Shown here: positions 1 through 12,323 of the stretch, piece by piece
Numbering within the stretch: the stretch's first letter is position 1
How the letters are laid out: every line of letters begins with the position of its first letter
From: Pseudorasbora parva
Lineage: Eukaryota > Chordata > Actinopteri > Cypriniformes > Gobionidae
Assembly: GCF_024679245.1 (NCBI RefSeq)
Contig: NC_090172.1
Span: 46,071,554 to 46,135,553, forward strand
DNA: 64,000 nucleotides
Direction of reading: 5' to 3'
Translations under genes and position numbers: made by a program
Notes under the pieces: model-generated
Database searches by the model: none
What the model was told of the DNA's origin: nothing
The model's input: the letters and a program-made list of their open reading frames with translations, nothing else

Positions 1-318
1 TATATGAAGCACATGGAGTGATAACAGGGAAATCGAGGCAGGCGGCTGAACTTCGTAATGGTTTTCACCTGGGTTTGTTTCAGCAGGCAGCAGAACACTT
101 AAAATAAATAACAAACCCTCGACTCATCCTTTCCTCTGCGTTAGCGAGTAACAGAATGAGTTCGGTCTCAGCGGGGCATGTAAATCTGAGCTCTCTTAAC
201 CCTCACAGCACTGATGAGGTAGAAATCCCAGCTCAGCTTACTGACATATGGGAAGACATAGAAATAATGGAGAGGAGGAGGAGAGGAACAGGTGCAGTGG
301 TGCACATTTTAATGGAAT

Positions 319-364
<46 letters not shown>

Positions 365-574
365 AATTCTTAATTCTTATTCTTTAACTATTGTATTATG
401 AATAAGTTGGAGATAATGACTAAAATCAACAACACTTGACATAAGCCTTGAATTTCACCTAGCGATTCTGGTTGCTTATTGATTTTATTAACATTCCCCT
501 GATTCTCTGTTCATTGTGAGGACCTGAAAGTATTTGTGGTTCAGTGAGTAAGTCAAGAACAACTCTGAATGAGT

Positions 575-575
<1 letters not shown>
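1..575. other. Non-coding sequence, no gene seen
   Basis: AT-rich sequence with no convincing exon on either strand. It holds a pure run of 39 adenines at 322-360. I see no retroposon body directly upstream of that run that would explain it as a poly(A) tail. Confidence 0.6.

Positions 576-647
<72 letters not shown>
576..647. repeat. (GATT)n tetranucleotide microsatellite
   Basis: An uninterrupted GATT/ATTG tetranucleotide array of about 18 units. The minus-strand open frame made of repeating N-Q-S-I residues is only this repeat translated and is not a gene. Confidence 0.97.
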
Positions 648-662
648 CAAACCGGTAACTAA

Positions 663-1272
663 GGCTGCATCCGAAACTGCAATCTATGGATATGTTGTCT
701 TTTTGAGTAAGTACTTCCTTCACTGCTATATGTTAGTATGAAAGTAATCTGGAAGTACTTTCCTGTGGCCTCATAGGATTGTGAGTTGTCCATAGGATAC
801 AAGTTCACAATGACGACAGAAATATTAGGCCATCTGGGTACTTTTTGCTAATAGACATATATACGAAAGCAAGTTGAAAGTGCGTCTGCAACAATAGATA
901 TTCACAAGTATCTTTATTTACAATAGAATACAGCAGATGATTTTCATAGGATTCAGTTTATCATTAATGTTAGATAATTCTGCATGTGCTAAAAGACTGG
1001 TTAAAGCTCTTACACATATTATTGATCATCAGAGAACCTTACATGCAAATTGCTCTTAGCTTTTAATGAAAGCAGTGAACTGATTATAAACATTCTCAAC
1101 TGTGATGATAGGTAATCCTGTTTAATGTGGGAATTAAAAGTTGACTGTTCCAAGATGGCGGATGAGTCGCGCGTCTGGAACAGTCCAATGAGTATCTGCA
1201 TCTATGTTTTATGCCTACATACTGTTTTTGACCTACTATATAATATGGAAATATGCATATTCGGATGCAGCC
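663..1272. mobile_element. Harbinger-type MITE with TAA target duplication
   Basis: The ends are inverted copies of GGCTGCATCCGAA, and the similarity continues inward with mismatches. The trinucleotide TAA flanks both sides (660-662 and 1273-1275), as expected for PIF/Harbinger elements, which target TWA. The 610-bp body has no transposase; the 77-codon plus-strand frame inside it looks fortuitous. This is a non-autonomous element, probably one of a high-copy cyprinid family. Assignment to the superfamily rests on the 3-bp target duplication and terminal repeat only. Confidence 0.85.
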
Positions 1273-2683
1273 TAAGTTTGAAACTAATTTCTAAGTCTTT
1301 CGAACAATTGATTAAAAGACTCATAAAAGTCATCCAATTACCATTCAGACAACACTAGTGCTGTGTGTTTTACCGTCGAGAAGAACAAAACAAAAACATG
1401 TTGTCTATGGAAGCTTATGTGTAGCAATATTCAATTTGCAATGCAATATGCAAAATAGCAATGCAATATGTAAAATGGCAATGCATTTCAGTATTTAAAT
1501 TTAAATTTTTCATACCACATGTGCAACATTTGGAGCAAAATGATCATTGAAATTTAATAATACAATTTGCATGTGCTATTTCCTACAGTAGTTTTAACAT
1601 ATAATTTAAACATATATTTTTAAATTGCTATAAATAAAATATCCGAGATGGATGGACTACACGTAATTTTATTAATATAATTTCTGCATTACAATTCTGC
1701 AACTACAATCAGAATGGTAAAAAGGAGAGAAAAAATAAAACCATACTGATAAAGCAAGCAATAATCATGGGCAGCTTGTCTAAGATTATTTGAGAGTAAA
1801 ATAATCTGCTGAAAACCACAGCTCACTTCAGCGTAAGGTGCACGAGCACCAGGCGCGTTGTCTGCAAGACGTTCTAACATAAATGTCAATGGTTCTAAGA
1901 ACGCACTGGTCTAAAAGAACAGTGACTGACAGACATGTGCGGCCATTTCTGTGTTCTTGCTTCTCTTCATCTGGCAGTTAACTCCTCGCTCTCATAGCAC
2001 CTGGCCCCGCCTCGATGCGGTGACTAACAGGGTGGGGGTGGAGACTTGATCGGCTCGGAATGCATTTTCAATTCCACACTGAATTTGCTACATTCATTGC
2101 GGGAAATATAATGAAAATGCAATCGCAAGTATCTTAACTCACTGCATGAAAAGTGGGATTTTCGTCCCCGTAAACGGCCGGAAATCTCCCTGATTTTCGA
2201 CAATTAACGTCAGTTTACAGCCTGTGAACGTCGCGTTCGTCTGTGCCACATATTGACGGAAACGAACCATGACGTATGTGGAGCTCGCGGAGGCATGCTG
2301 GCGCCGGCGCTAATGGCTCTAATTAGCATATGAATAGCAGCTCTGGGCAGCGCCTTGCCGGAATGGCTTGAATTTCCTCACTCAGTATTGGTTGAAACTA
2401 CTACATTGAAACAAGAAATATCACTCGTGATTGGTTGGCAGATCTGTTACTATTGGTCAACCTGGGTAATAAATTAATAAATTTAAACCCCCAAATTATA
2501 ATAATTTTACACACATATATAAAATTATGATTTGCATATTATTTTTTAATTGTATATATTCATATTCATGTGATATGCTATTATGTTTTATATTCATGTC
2601 ATTGTTATCCTATGGACTACGCTATTATAACCATCAAGGACATTCATTTATTGAGGAAAGGAAAATATGCCAGGGACGTGCAG

Positions 2684-3700
2684 TTTATTCAAAGAAAGAG
2701 CTTTATTAGAACAAACACAAACACACAACCAAATGCAAAACGTTTGAGATCTGCCCACACAACAATAGGAAGCTCACGAGAAGCCCAAAATCCTACAGCA
2801 CCATGAAGTCTCTGTTTTCCGCTTCAGAGCTGCAGGTAACTAGCGCCATTCTGTCTGTTTTCAGTCCATTTTTCAGACGTCTGTCGTGCGTTGCCCTGTT
2901 CTTTGGAATCGCCTCTAATCTCGATTGCAGCGTGGCACAGTGCTCGGCGAGCTCCTGGCTGGTCAAACAGTCCATCCAGACACCGCGCGAACGATGCCGT
3001 CTTCCTCATCAGACATCAGGTGTATGGTAGCGCACTTCCAAAGGCCCACCTCATCCTCAGCTAACACACTCTTTCTTGCTTGTAGCAGCTGTAAAAACAA
3101 CAAAGACAATCAGTATTGCGCGATGTACTGCGTAAAATGCACCTGAAAAATAGTCACACTGACCAAAAACGGATCTAATCTAATAAATCTTACCCTCTTT
3201 CTTCTCAATCGACTCCGAGCTGAACTCTTCACAGCTTCTGCGTGCGATGCAAGAACTGGATGTTTGTACCTGAAGCTCCTGCGTACTGTCTCTATGTCTT
3301 ACATGCAACTGGAAAACAATTAAATGAGTGTTATGACGAAGTTGTGAAGACGGCGTACTGCTTCCTGTAAAATGACCAGAAAAAGAAAACACTTTTATAA
3401 AGCAACTTACATTTGTTCTTTTACAAGGCTAATTTCAGCTTGTGCTACTTAAAAAGCTTTGCTTTAGGTTACTTTAGCTTAGATAACAGTCTTACCGCAA
3501 TCTTAGGACTGGTCTTCTCTTAGGCACTCGTCTTCTCTTCTTAAAGTTAGTATCTTCCACACAGTTTTTCGACTCCAAAGCAAGCAACCTATCATCTATG
3601 GACAGCAACCTGGAGATTACTAAAGTTAACTGCTCGTTAAAATCGGCAGCAAGCTGACGAGATAGCCCAATGATTGCATTCAGCTGTTTCTACCCGCCGG
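2684..3700 (-). pseudogene. Transposon-borne multi-exon accessory gene, decayed
   Basis: At least three coding blocks are readable on the minus strand. Block one (about 3690 down to 3496) reads QLNAIIGLSRQLAADFNEQL, then a leucine-rich coiled-coil-like stretch and a basic nuclear-localisation-like run KKRRRVPKRRP, and ends at a GTAAG donor. Block two (about 3320-3194) includes SCEEFSSESIEKKE and ends at another GTAAG donor. Block three (from about 3088 down) reads EDEVGLWKCATIHLMSDEEDG, then shifts frame into SQELAEHCATLQSRLEAIP. Two AATAAA signals follow, on the plus strand at 2684-2689 and 2702-2707. The family is not a transposase that I recognise; a DNA-binding or accessory protein of the host transposon is an inference. 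The frame break in block three marks it as non-functional. Confidence 0.6.
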
Positions 3701-4110
3701 TGTTACGGATCAACTGGGGATCATGTTATCTGGGGACGGGCGCGTGCACGCAGCTAGTTTTACCTGGATTTACAGCAGATGTTAGACGAGGACAGATTCG
3801 TCACAGCGGATTTTCCACTGAACAGATTTAAAACGCTTTCCACATTATTGGTAAATGTTTGCATAAAATCAGGCTCTGTGTTTTCCTCTGTCGCTGCTTT
3901 GCTGTATGTTTCAAATGCAGTTTAAGGGAATTTTTAATGTGGTTTCATTTCACAACACAGACCACGCCCACATTTTATTACATTCTTTTCGATGAAAGTC
4001 GTATCCAATGACAATTACATTCAATAAATTACATTGTGTCGTATTAGTATCGGAATTTTTATTTTATTTTTAATAACTATTGTTTTTGTAATTTGCTTAG
4101 GGTATTTTTT

Positions 4111-4114
<4 letters not shown>

Positions 4115-4179
<65 letters not shown>
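4115..4179. repeat. (TA)n microsatellite
   Basis: Uninterrupted TA array inside the 1.4-5.5 kb transposon. It generates the spurious poly-isoleucine/tyrosine frame on the plus strand. Confidence 0.97.
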
Positions 4180-4181
<2 letters not shown>

Positions 4182-4530
4182 TAACTAAAATAACTCATAG
4201 CCTGTCATATTACCTTTCTCATATTAGCCTATTATATTCTATTATAATCTATTATATTGCCCACCCCTTGCCCACCTGCACATCCCAGCTGATATACAAG
4301 ATTTGGGGGGTCATTATGCATTTGAAAGTTTGAAAGGGTTTTAAATCTTCTAAATAAAGTAAAATGATTCAAAATCAAGTAATTTATATATGCCAAAGTC
4401 AACTTTAAACATAAACAATGTAATTTCCAAACAGCAAAATTGTGGCCAGTGAAAATGCTGAGTGGCTAGTAACTTTGGAAAACCACTAGCCACGGTGGCC
4501 GGTGAGCAAAAAAGTTAATGTCAACCCCTG

Positions 4531-4534
4531 TATA

Positions 4535-4615
<81 letters not shown>

Positions 4616-4632
4616 TTATATATATATATATG
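4531..4632. repeat. Compound (TA)n-(CA)n-(TA)n microsatellite
   Basis: Long TA array followed by a short CA array and TA again, inside the same transposon interior. Confidence 0.95.
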
Positions 4633-5541
4633 TAGTGCCGTTAAAATTAATTTGCATTAACACGTTAATTTTGACAGGCAATGATATATGATATATAAAG
4701 TTTGCTGATGTATGACGCCGCTTATTAGCAGGAGACCGCAATGATTGGTAAAAGTTGCGGTGATTGGTCAAAATTGCGAGTCGCACTGAATTCACGGGGA
4801 CTGATTGCAAATGACACACAATAAATAATCTAGAATACTTTCATCAAATATATAAATTCAAGCTTAAGTTTAAGATTTTACAATTAGGCTATACTGAGCC
4901 TGATCTATCTAAGAGATTTTCTTAGAAGGAAGTTAATACCTTTTAGAAAAATGTCACATGGGTTAAAACTCCTGCTACCCTGATTTGCATTTGTATAGCT
5001 CACAGCATGTTCATTTACATGTTAAAGCCTCCCCTGGAGTTAAGGGAAGGGGGGTCTTGGGGGGGACAACTGCCAAGCAAGGCCCACGTCAATTTCTGAC
5101 AATTCACGGCAGTTTTCGGTGTCGCCTGCAAACTGCCGTGTACAGTCGTAAACCTGATCTTCCACGACAATCTACAGTGCCGCTTACTGACGAAAATCCC
5201 ACTTTTCATGCAGTGACTGGGAGTGTAAATGCAAATAAGATAAATAACATTTAAATGATCATTTCGCTACAATTTTTGCTTGAACATTTAAAACAAATGT
5301 AATAATTTCTGTAATACATTTTCATTTTGCAACTTTTAAAGCATTCAAATATGTGTTTAAATTATATGTTAAAACTAGTATAGGAAATAGCTAATTTAAA
5401 TAGTATTATTCAATTTGAATCATAATTTTGCTCCAAATGTTGCACACATAGTATGGAAAATGTAAATTGAAATACTGAAATGCATTGGCATTTTACATAT
5501 TGCATTGCAAATTGAATATTGCTACACATAAGCTTCCATAG

Positions 5542-6107
5542 TTGTCTACTTACTGTATAGTATGTCTTTATTGTCTTTGTGTGACTCTCAATCTTTCTCC
5601 GTCTTAACGCTCAATTCAATCTGAAAACTATAATTGCCAAGGAGTTTAGATGGAAATAGCAAAATGCAGTTCACTAATTTCTTTTAGTAGTTTATCTTGT
5701 AGCTATATTTTTAAATAATCTTCCTCAACACTGCTTTGTGGTCAAATGAAAGCACAGATTACCATTTATCTTCAATTTAAAATCAAATTCAGTAGTGCAG
5801 CTCCAAGCTATAAAATGCAATAACAGTAATGGCCATTATTCCTATCTCTGAACATTTCCAGCTGATTTGCAGATTCCAGCACAGGCATATGATATCAGTG
5901 GCTCATGGATCATTACTATACATCCCATTACCCAGGCATCTTTTAAAGAACAATTCAAAACTTATGCAGCTATTCATTTAATCAAAAGCCCCTTTAGAAA
6001 CATGATTAACCAAACAAACAACCTGCATTGAACACACCCTCAGAGAAAACAGGGAGTGTGCATTCTAAAGTGCAATTCATATAAATAAAAGGAAGAGTAG
6101 AACTCAC
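5542..6107. other. Intron-like sequence downstream of the plekha7 exon
   Basis: AT-rich unique-looking sequence between the long-inverted-repeat transposon and the exon at 6108. It contains the donor (plus strand 6101-6107) but no further coding block. Confidence 0.5.
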
Positions 6108-6191
6108 TGGTCCTGTAAAATGAAGTCAGTGTTTTCTGAGGAGATATGTCCCGTCACAGGATGCCTGAACGTTGTCGTCCTCTGGTTGTGG
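6108..6191 (-). CDS. plekha7: Exon of a PLEKHA7-type gene (second WW domain)
   Basis: The minus strand shows a polypyrimidine tract and TGCAG acceptor just above 6191, then 84 bp with one frame open across its whole length, then the donor GTGAGTT at 6107. The frame reads HNQRTTTFRHPVTG followed by HISSENTDFILQD. From knowledge of the family, this matches the second WW domain of PLEKHA7 (human has a closely similar HNQxTTxFRHPVTG segment ending in FILQ). PLEKHA7 is a zonula-adherens protein with tandem WW domains, a PH domain and coiled coils that binds p120-catenin. The exon starts and ends in the same phase (one base completes the first codon, two bases remain at the end). No neighbouring WW1 or PH exon was found, so flanking introns are large. 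Paralogue (a or b) cannot be assigned; other PLEKHA members fit less well. Confidence 0.88.
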
Positions 6192-7190
6192 CTGCATTTA
6201 AGAAAAAGAAAAGGTTGGGAGATGAGGGAAATGGGGAAAAATGACAAGAGAAGAAAAACAAATTGAGCAGTCCAATATTAATCATGTTTAATTTGGCACT
6301 TCCCACCCCCGCTGCGGGTAATGTAGCCGTAAGAGCAACATTCTACAGGAATACACCAAGTTTGAGGAATCTGATGACTTTCCCGCAGAATGTGTGCGTG
6401 GCAGCGCTGAAGCCTGGCCAAGCCCACTCATATTATTTAACACAAAGTGTGGGGCTAAGCACAAACTGCTGCAGAAACTTTATTGATTTCAATTACACAG
6501 GGTCATTCAGTGTTTTAACTAGGGCATTAAAACATCTCACTGTCATCAGGTGTAATAAGACAGAGACTGGGGGGGCTTCTAAGGACGAGAGGACTGAAAT
6601 AACACGCATAATATGCCTGCTGTCATCGAATCACTTTTTCTTCACGCAGTTTCTTTGGCTGACAGAGAACAAGTGGTTAAACGATGACTAAGGAGACACC
6701 CTCAGTGAGTTAATGTGCTCCTATAGGAGGAGAAAAAGTTCCACCTCAAGTCACTTATCTGCCTATCATCATATCCATTATGTTTAAAAAAATCTATGTT
6801 AAGTCATATTGCCTCAATGACTCTCTGTGGACCCAAGGCTTATATATGCAGTGAAAAGAACCGGCATAGTCATGCTTCAGGTGTGCTAGCAATCATCTAG
6901 CCAAGTGAAGATGTCCTTCACGGTACACAGAGGTTTGAACAGATGTTAGCACAGTTCTGTCAATCCTTTTCTCTCGATAGAAAAGCAAACGAGTAGTAAG
7001 TCAAGGCAGTAAAACAGTCATACAGTAAAAAAAAGATAAGTACTTTAACATTTCAACATAAAATTTTGACAGGCAAAAGCATGAATAAAACTTCAGAGCT
7101 ATGGTGAAAGGCAAGATTTCCCAGTGAATATGACAAGTCTGTTCCTGACACAAATATCATACAGCTTCAGAAGACAGTAAGGTTGAAAAT
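6192..7190. other. Intron sequence upstream of the plekha7 exon
   Basis: No exon is supported. A 142-codon plus-strand frame at 6263-6691 has no recognisable domain and no splice or promoter context, and lies antisense in the presumed intron. Moderate base complexity could reflect non-coding conservation. Confidence 0.5.
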
Positions 7191-7406
7191 TGTAGTGAGA
7201 TGGGCTATGTAACAACGTCTTTAGTGCCTTTGATGGGTCTTGAGAGAGGAAATGACATTGGTGTCAATGAAGGCCTTTCTGAGCCATCCGATTTCAACAA
7301 AAATATCTTCATTTATGTTCTGAAGATGAAAGGAGGTCTTATGTGTGTTGAACGACTTGAGGGTAAGTAATAAATGAAAAAAATTCTCATTTTTGGGTGA
7401 ACTGAA
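7191..7406. repeat. Half copy of the 10.2-10.9 kb fold-back family
   Basis: The sequence from TGTAGTGAGATGGGCT to TTTTTGGGTGAACTGAA parallels the right arm of the fold-back at 10235-10918, in the same orientation, with many substitutions. It is an older truncated copy. Confidence 0.75.
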
Positions 7407-7630
7407 ACAAAACTGAAAATATTAATATTAGATGAAAAACAAACTTGGCTTTGCAAATAACTGGAATAAAATAAGCTAAAATATTAAAAACTGTACACTT
7501 TATTGTAAGATGTAAATACAGTGTATTTACAGTGTAATTATACATTTAAGTACTGAGTAATATTAATGTCCTATGTATTGGGTTATGGGTTTGTTGCAGG
7601 ATTAATAGCATGTAATTTGCATAAATTTAA

Positions 7631-7975
7631 AGCTACAGTATGTAACTTTTCCATCCGCTAGAGGGCATCCATTCAAAAAAAAGGCGTAGTTTGATGATGC
7701 CAGGTTTGAAGGCAGAATCTTGGGACATGTGGTTTTCACCTCACAGCCGGCGGAAAATAATCGGGATAGGACTCATATACTCAGATAGGGCAGAAATCAT
7801 GTTCATGGATGCGATAATTAACCTTACTGTAGTATAAGTAGAGCAGGAAAGAGTGTTGAGGAGCTGAGCAAGGCCGCTGGAGCAATTGTTACGCAAACAT
7901 GCCTCGTGAGCAACGGGACTTTTATTATGAAGTGACACAGTCGGTGGCCCCATTTCAGCTCTGTTTATCATAATC
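7631..7975. mobile_element. Truncated TTAA-target MITE (61.7-kb family, inverted)
   Basis: Starts at TTAA (7627-7630) followed by AGCTACAGTATGTAAC. It parallels the reverse complement of the right half of the element at 61687-62359, including the CCGCTAGAGGGC and GGGACATGTGGTTTTCACC landmarks. The far end is missing. Several shared indels are visible, so the copy is old. Confidence 0.75.
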
Positions 7976-10234
7976 ATATTACAATAATAATATTACTGTG
8001 GTCTGGTATACTATCAGTGTACAAAGTGACTTTCATTCCAGGACAACGACAGCACTTATAACTAGTTTGAAGATGTTTAAATATACAATGCAAGCAACAC
8101 TGAATAGAACAGAACTTTTTTTCTCTCTCTCTTAGCACTTAGTTGACTACAAAAGTACTGACAGGAAATTATATTCTATGAGCTGGACTCAAACCTATAT
8201 TACCCGCACGGCTCAGAATGTGATTACTACGCAAGAAATTATCAGCAAGAGATCAATGTCAGCATTCCAAAAACAACAGCCCCTTATTAGCCTTCCTAAA
8301 CTTATGGTGGTGGCACGTTCACCATGACCAATAAACTCAGGCATGCTCCTTTCACAGTACACTGTCAGATTTAACAGCCTGTGGAGAACACTTCTCTGCC
8401 TCCGTGGAACATGTCATCATACACCCCCAGTGACACAACATTGTCAAGTTCATTCTCCACAAGAATCCAAGGAACAAATGTCCTCAAAAGACAGTTCTGC
8501 TGAAAGCAAACATACGTTTTCAAACACAATCTTTTATCTCTAATTGAACATTTAGTGCATCAGGAAACTGCAGCATAAAAGCTTCTCAGTGCATCAAAGA
8601 ACACTTGACATAAAAGCATGCACAACAAAGCCTTCGTTACAACAACGGTTTAATCTATCTTGTTGCAGCCCGATTCAGTTCCTGAATAAACATGAAGTCA
8701 AACCTGCTAGCTCAACTGTGAAATTATATATGTAATGATCAATATCCCCACAAGAAAAACAAATCAAAATTGAAATGCAAGACAAATATGTAATGGAATA
8801 TAGTAAAACTATAGTAACACTATGAGACTCAAAACGCATCGATAAATCCTAAAAAAACATAAATATTAGCAAATAATGTTTGCTAAAGCACTGGACCAGA
8901 CAGAAGTGCTCCTAAAACGATGTGTCCCCGGTTTTTCAGTAAGCTTGGTCCGTCCATCATTGTAATGTAAGTTAAAAGATCCTCCTCTGAAAGGTTCTTT
9001 ATCATTACAGGGCTTTCAGCCCTTTCATGGGCAGCCTGACTGCAGCCAGAACTCTTTTTTTATGTATGCCATGCACATCTGAGGGGAGTCAGATCCAGGC
9101 CTACCATCAGACTCCATTAAATTACATTTGGAATTTTCCAGACTTTATGCACCTATGGAGTCAATCTAAGTTAGTCATAAGAAGCTGAATAAGGCATTTT
9201 AAAGGATTATAATAGCAGGAATTGATTTCACAAAGTGGTTTTAAACCACAATCATTGTAGGATGTATGACTAAAATAACAATGGAAAAAAGCAAAGCAAC
9301 ACCGACATTACTCCTATGACCCCACAATACAGTTTTATATTGTGTTAAGCATAAACAGTCTGTTTAAAACTCTTCCCACCGTAACACAATTAACTGTGAT
9401 AAGTTAGGACATCTTATTTTTAGACTGCCAAACACACCAGAACCAAACAGAAGTGTTGATTATCGGAGAAGCGAGGAACAGCTTTTTGTGTTACATTCAG
9501 TAAAAAGGCCAGAAGTGAAAACTGTACACAAAACGATGATGCGCACAAGATACTGTACCTCACTCAGTCGTCATCAGCCTGGCAGGCACAGTTTGGTGCA
9601 ACTTCCTGTGATGTGCTACAAAAACACAAGCACATTTCCTGATTTCCTCTTGCACTAGCTTTGTTCCAAACGCATCATGCACGTTGCTAAACAGCATTGG
9701 CCCTATACAATAGTTTTGCTATTTTCCACTGTTAATTAGGAATCTGCATACTTTAGCTCTTTTGTTCTCATCTTATTACTTCCGAACTACTTGCTACGGA
9801 ATTCCCTGCATTAGCATTGAAGGATAAACAAAAAGGCAAACAGTAGCACTGTTTGTTTAGCTATGATGCAGGTTTGAGGGAAAGCAGCATATGACATTAT
9901 GAATGATGATCATGAATTAACTCTCGTTCCTGTTAGATTGCTGCTTTGTCTTCATTTTAGTGACAAGAAAATTGGCAATGTATATGATTAACAGGACAAA
10001 GTGGATAAGGTGTGTCTACCCTTTATGAATGAAAAAGTGAACAATGTCACATTATCATTTTTATTTTTACCATATTATATTATATATTTATACAAGATCA
10101 TATATAAATTATTATATATGATCATTTATACATGATCATATATAATAATATATATAAATAAACATTTACCTTTTGGGAATGTGAATTGTTCAAATTTTGC
10201 CCACTGTTAAACTTTCTGGTTAAAAAGAACTGGT
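7976..10234. other. Intron-like sequence, no gene seen
   Basis: About 2.2 kb with no repeat family or exon I can name. Short AT-rich palindromic stretches (ATATATGATCAT type) occur around 10090-10160. Confidence 0.5.
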
Positions 10235-10918
10235 TAAGACCTTCGTTCATCTTCGGAACACAAATGAAGATATTTTTGTTGAAAGCTAATAGATCTGGCT
10301 TCAGATAGGCCTCCACTGGCATTCAGTTCATTCCCACTCACAAGACCCATAAAGGCACTAAACACATCGATACAAAGTCCATCTCACTACAGTGGCTGTA
10401 CAATAATTTTACAATGTGACCAAAATAGTTATTGTGCGCACAAAAATCAAAATAATGACTTTATCCACCAAGTTATTGACGTTAACTCGACGCACGCGCG
10501 AGAATATGACGCAGATCTGCCGTTTGGACACATGACCCGGAAGAGGAGGAGTGCCGCTATCGCATGAGTTCACGTCCGAGACCTACACGGAAGACAATAA
10601 CTTGGTGGATAAAGTCATTATTTTTGATTTTTTTTTTTTTGCGCACAAAAACTATACTTGATGCTTCGTAAAATTATTGTACAGCCACTGTAGTGAGATG
10701 GGCTTTGTATCGATGCGTTTAGTGCCTTTATGGGGTCTTGTGAGTGGGAATGTACTGAATGCCAATGGAGGCCTATCTGAAGCCTCTCTCAACCATCAGC
10801 TTTCAACAAAAATATCTTTATTTGTGTTCTGAAGATGAACAAAGGTCTTACAGGTGTCCAACAACATGAGGGTGAGTATAATGAAAAAAAATCATTTTTG
10901 GGCAAACTAACCCTTAAA
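10235..10918. mobile_element. Fold-back (long inverted repeat) element
   Basis: The arm 10235-10425 recurs inverted at about 10670-10850, for example CACTACAGTGGCTGTACAAT against its complement. A second inner inverted pair (about 10430-10480 with 10585-10645) shares ATAATGACTTTATCCACCAAG. The centre is a short CpG-containing segment near 10535. The right side extends to an outer end near 10918 (TTTTTGGGCAAACTAAC) that the left side lacks, so the left terminus is truncated. No coding capacity. Confidence 0.82.
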
Positions 10919-11315
10919 CCCTTGACATGAAAAAGCTTACCACTAATCTAAAGAGACAAGTATGTAAAGGACATCCAATCATACTGACATTTTATTAAAC
11001 ATACTATTAGAAATTATTTGCTAAAAAGACAACCAACACAAGACAGTAACACATATTACATCTAGTAATAGAGATACCACAAGCATGCTGACAGTCAAGT
11101 GCAAGAAGTTGTGTAGTGGTGCAGTCTGGCCTGTTTATATTCAGTAGATTAGAGTCCACATAGAGATGTATTACCTCATCTCTCAACTCCCCTTGTACTA
11201 TAACAGCTTTTACCCGTGGGATGAACATATCATTTTGCATCTCACATGAGCAGAACAGGCGATTGTGAAACTTAAAGCAATGTTTATACAGAGAAAAAAA
11301 CAACACATTATTTAA

Positions 11316-11833
11316 AAGGGTGGTTGCATGTGATTTCACTTTTTTAACTTTATTTAGTGTGTAATGTTGCTGCTTGAGCATAAACAGTATCTGCAAAGTT
11401 ACAGCACTGAAAGTTCAATGCAAACAGAGATAGTCTTTTAAAGTTATGGCAGTTTATTGCCTATGGTAGAATTCTTCCTGGGTTGGTGACATCATAAAAC
11501 CTTGCTATTAACATAAACACTGCCCCAGATGTGACTTCTGCCCGTAATGGTAAGGGGTGTGGCGTTGTGCTAAGCACTTTAGCCAATAAAAATACATGAA
11601 GCTACATTTGGCCATCTAACCAATCTAAGACCACTTAGTTTTTCAGAGGGATGGGCTTCATAGAAGCAGGAAGGAAACGAGCCGTTCAAAGAACAGTGGC
11701 CACAGCGGTGTGGAATAAAGGTAAAATATAGGAAATACAGCGTTTAAAAAAATAAATAAAAAATTATTAAGACATGTTGCACTGTGCCCCATAAACACAA
11801 CCAAGACTAGAAAAAAACCTCGGAACCACCCCT
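11316..11833. mobile_element. TTAA-target MITE, copy A
   Basis: Flanked by TTAA at 11312-11315 and 11834-11837. Termini are inverted AAGGGTGGTT / ACCACCCCT. It is near-identical over its length to copy B at 22245-22769 and in the same orientation. TTAA targeting is typical of piggyBac and Kolobok superfamilies; no transposase is present. The 129-codon minus-strand frame overlapping the left end is spurious. Confidence 0.9.
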
Positions 11834-11994
11834 TTAACAAAACTGCTGATAACAGTGTAGCTACACAAAAGATACTGATTTCTTCTAGTCCTGCCTTTCA
11901 AATCATAATGCAGGACTAAAGCCCACTTTGCAATACCACAGCATGTCTGGTAATATTAAGGTAAGTATTTCAAAATAGTCTATCTGTTGTCTAA

Positions 11995-12275
11995 GGGTAT
12001 GTTCATTTACACAACAACAGTGTTTTGGGGGCCTGAAAATGCAAGCTTTTGAAATCGTTACCTTTATCGCCTCCATGTAAACAACAAAAACGTGAATTTG
12101 TGAAAACAGTGATGTGCTGCACGTGTATGCGTATTACGCGTTCGCAAGGTGTTTTTTGGCAAAGTGAAATCACCAACTACTTACCTGGCATACATTATAG
12201 TCTTTTTAGTTATTTTAGCAGATTTGTGTGAACGGGGATTGTTTTTTATTACAACGTTGTCGTGTAAACATACCC
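11995..12275. mobile_element. Short MITE with GGGTATGTT termini
   Basis: Inverted ends GGGTATGTTCATTTACACAA and its complement at the right (ACGACAACG variant, ending CATACCC). The flanks TAA and TCA are compatible with an eroded Harbinger-type 3-bp duplication. No coding content. Confidence 0.65.
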
Positions 12276-12323
12276 TCAAATGTTGGAATTGTTCATCTGG
12301 TTTTATGGTCTTAAAACCTAACC

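Larger units (their letters stand above)
1405..5541. mobile_element. Large DNA transposon with long terminal inverted repeats
   Basis: Sequence starting CTATGGAAGCTTATGTG at 1405 recurs inverted at the right end (to 5541). The inverted similarity extends several hundred bases inward: left arm roughly 1405-2260, right arm roughly 5070-5541. Shared landmarks include the block around TGCATGAAAAGTGGGATTTT near 2143 and 5205. The left arm is longer because it holds extra sequence at about 1640-2110. TTGT abuts both ends and may be a 4-bp target duplication. The interior carries a spliced minus-strand gene (separate entry) and two AT microsatellites. I see no recognisable transposase, so the superfamily is left open. 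Confidence 0.8.

Noticed and set aside
4034..4333. 99-codon frame with poly-Tyr/Ile
   Set aside because: Generated by the (TA)n microsatellite inside a transposon.
6263..6691. 142-codon plus-strand open frame
   Set aside because: No domain, signal or splice context, and antisense in the presumed intron. Its length is possible by chance in a 64-kb window.
9555..9610. Minus-strand exon between an ACAG acceptor and a GTACAG donor
   Set aside because: Weak donor and stop codons in two frames; the remaining frame ends in a stop before the donor.
11007..11396. 129-codon minus-strand open frame
   Set aside because: Runs from unique sequence into the TTAA MITE copy A; no recognisable motif.
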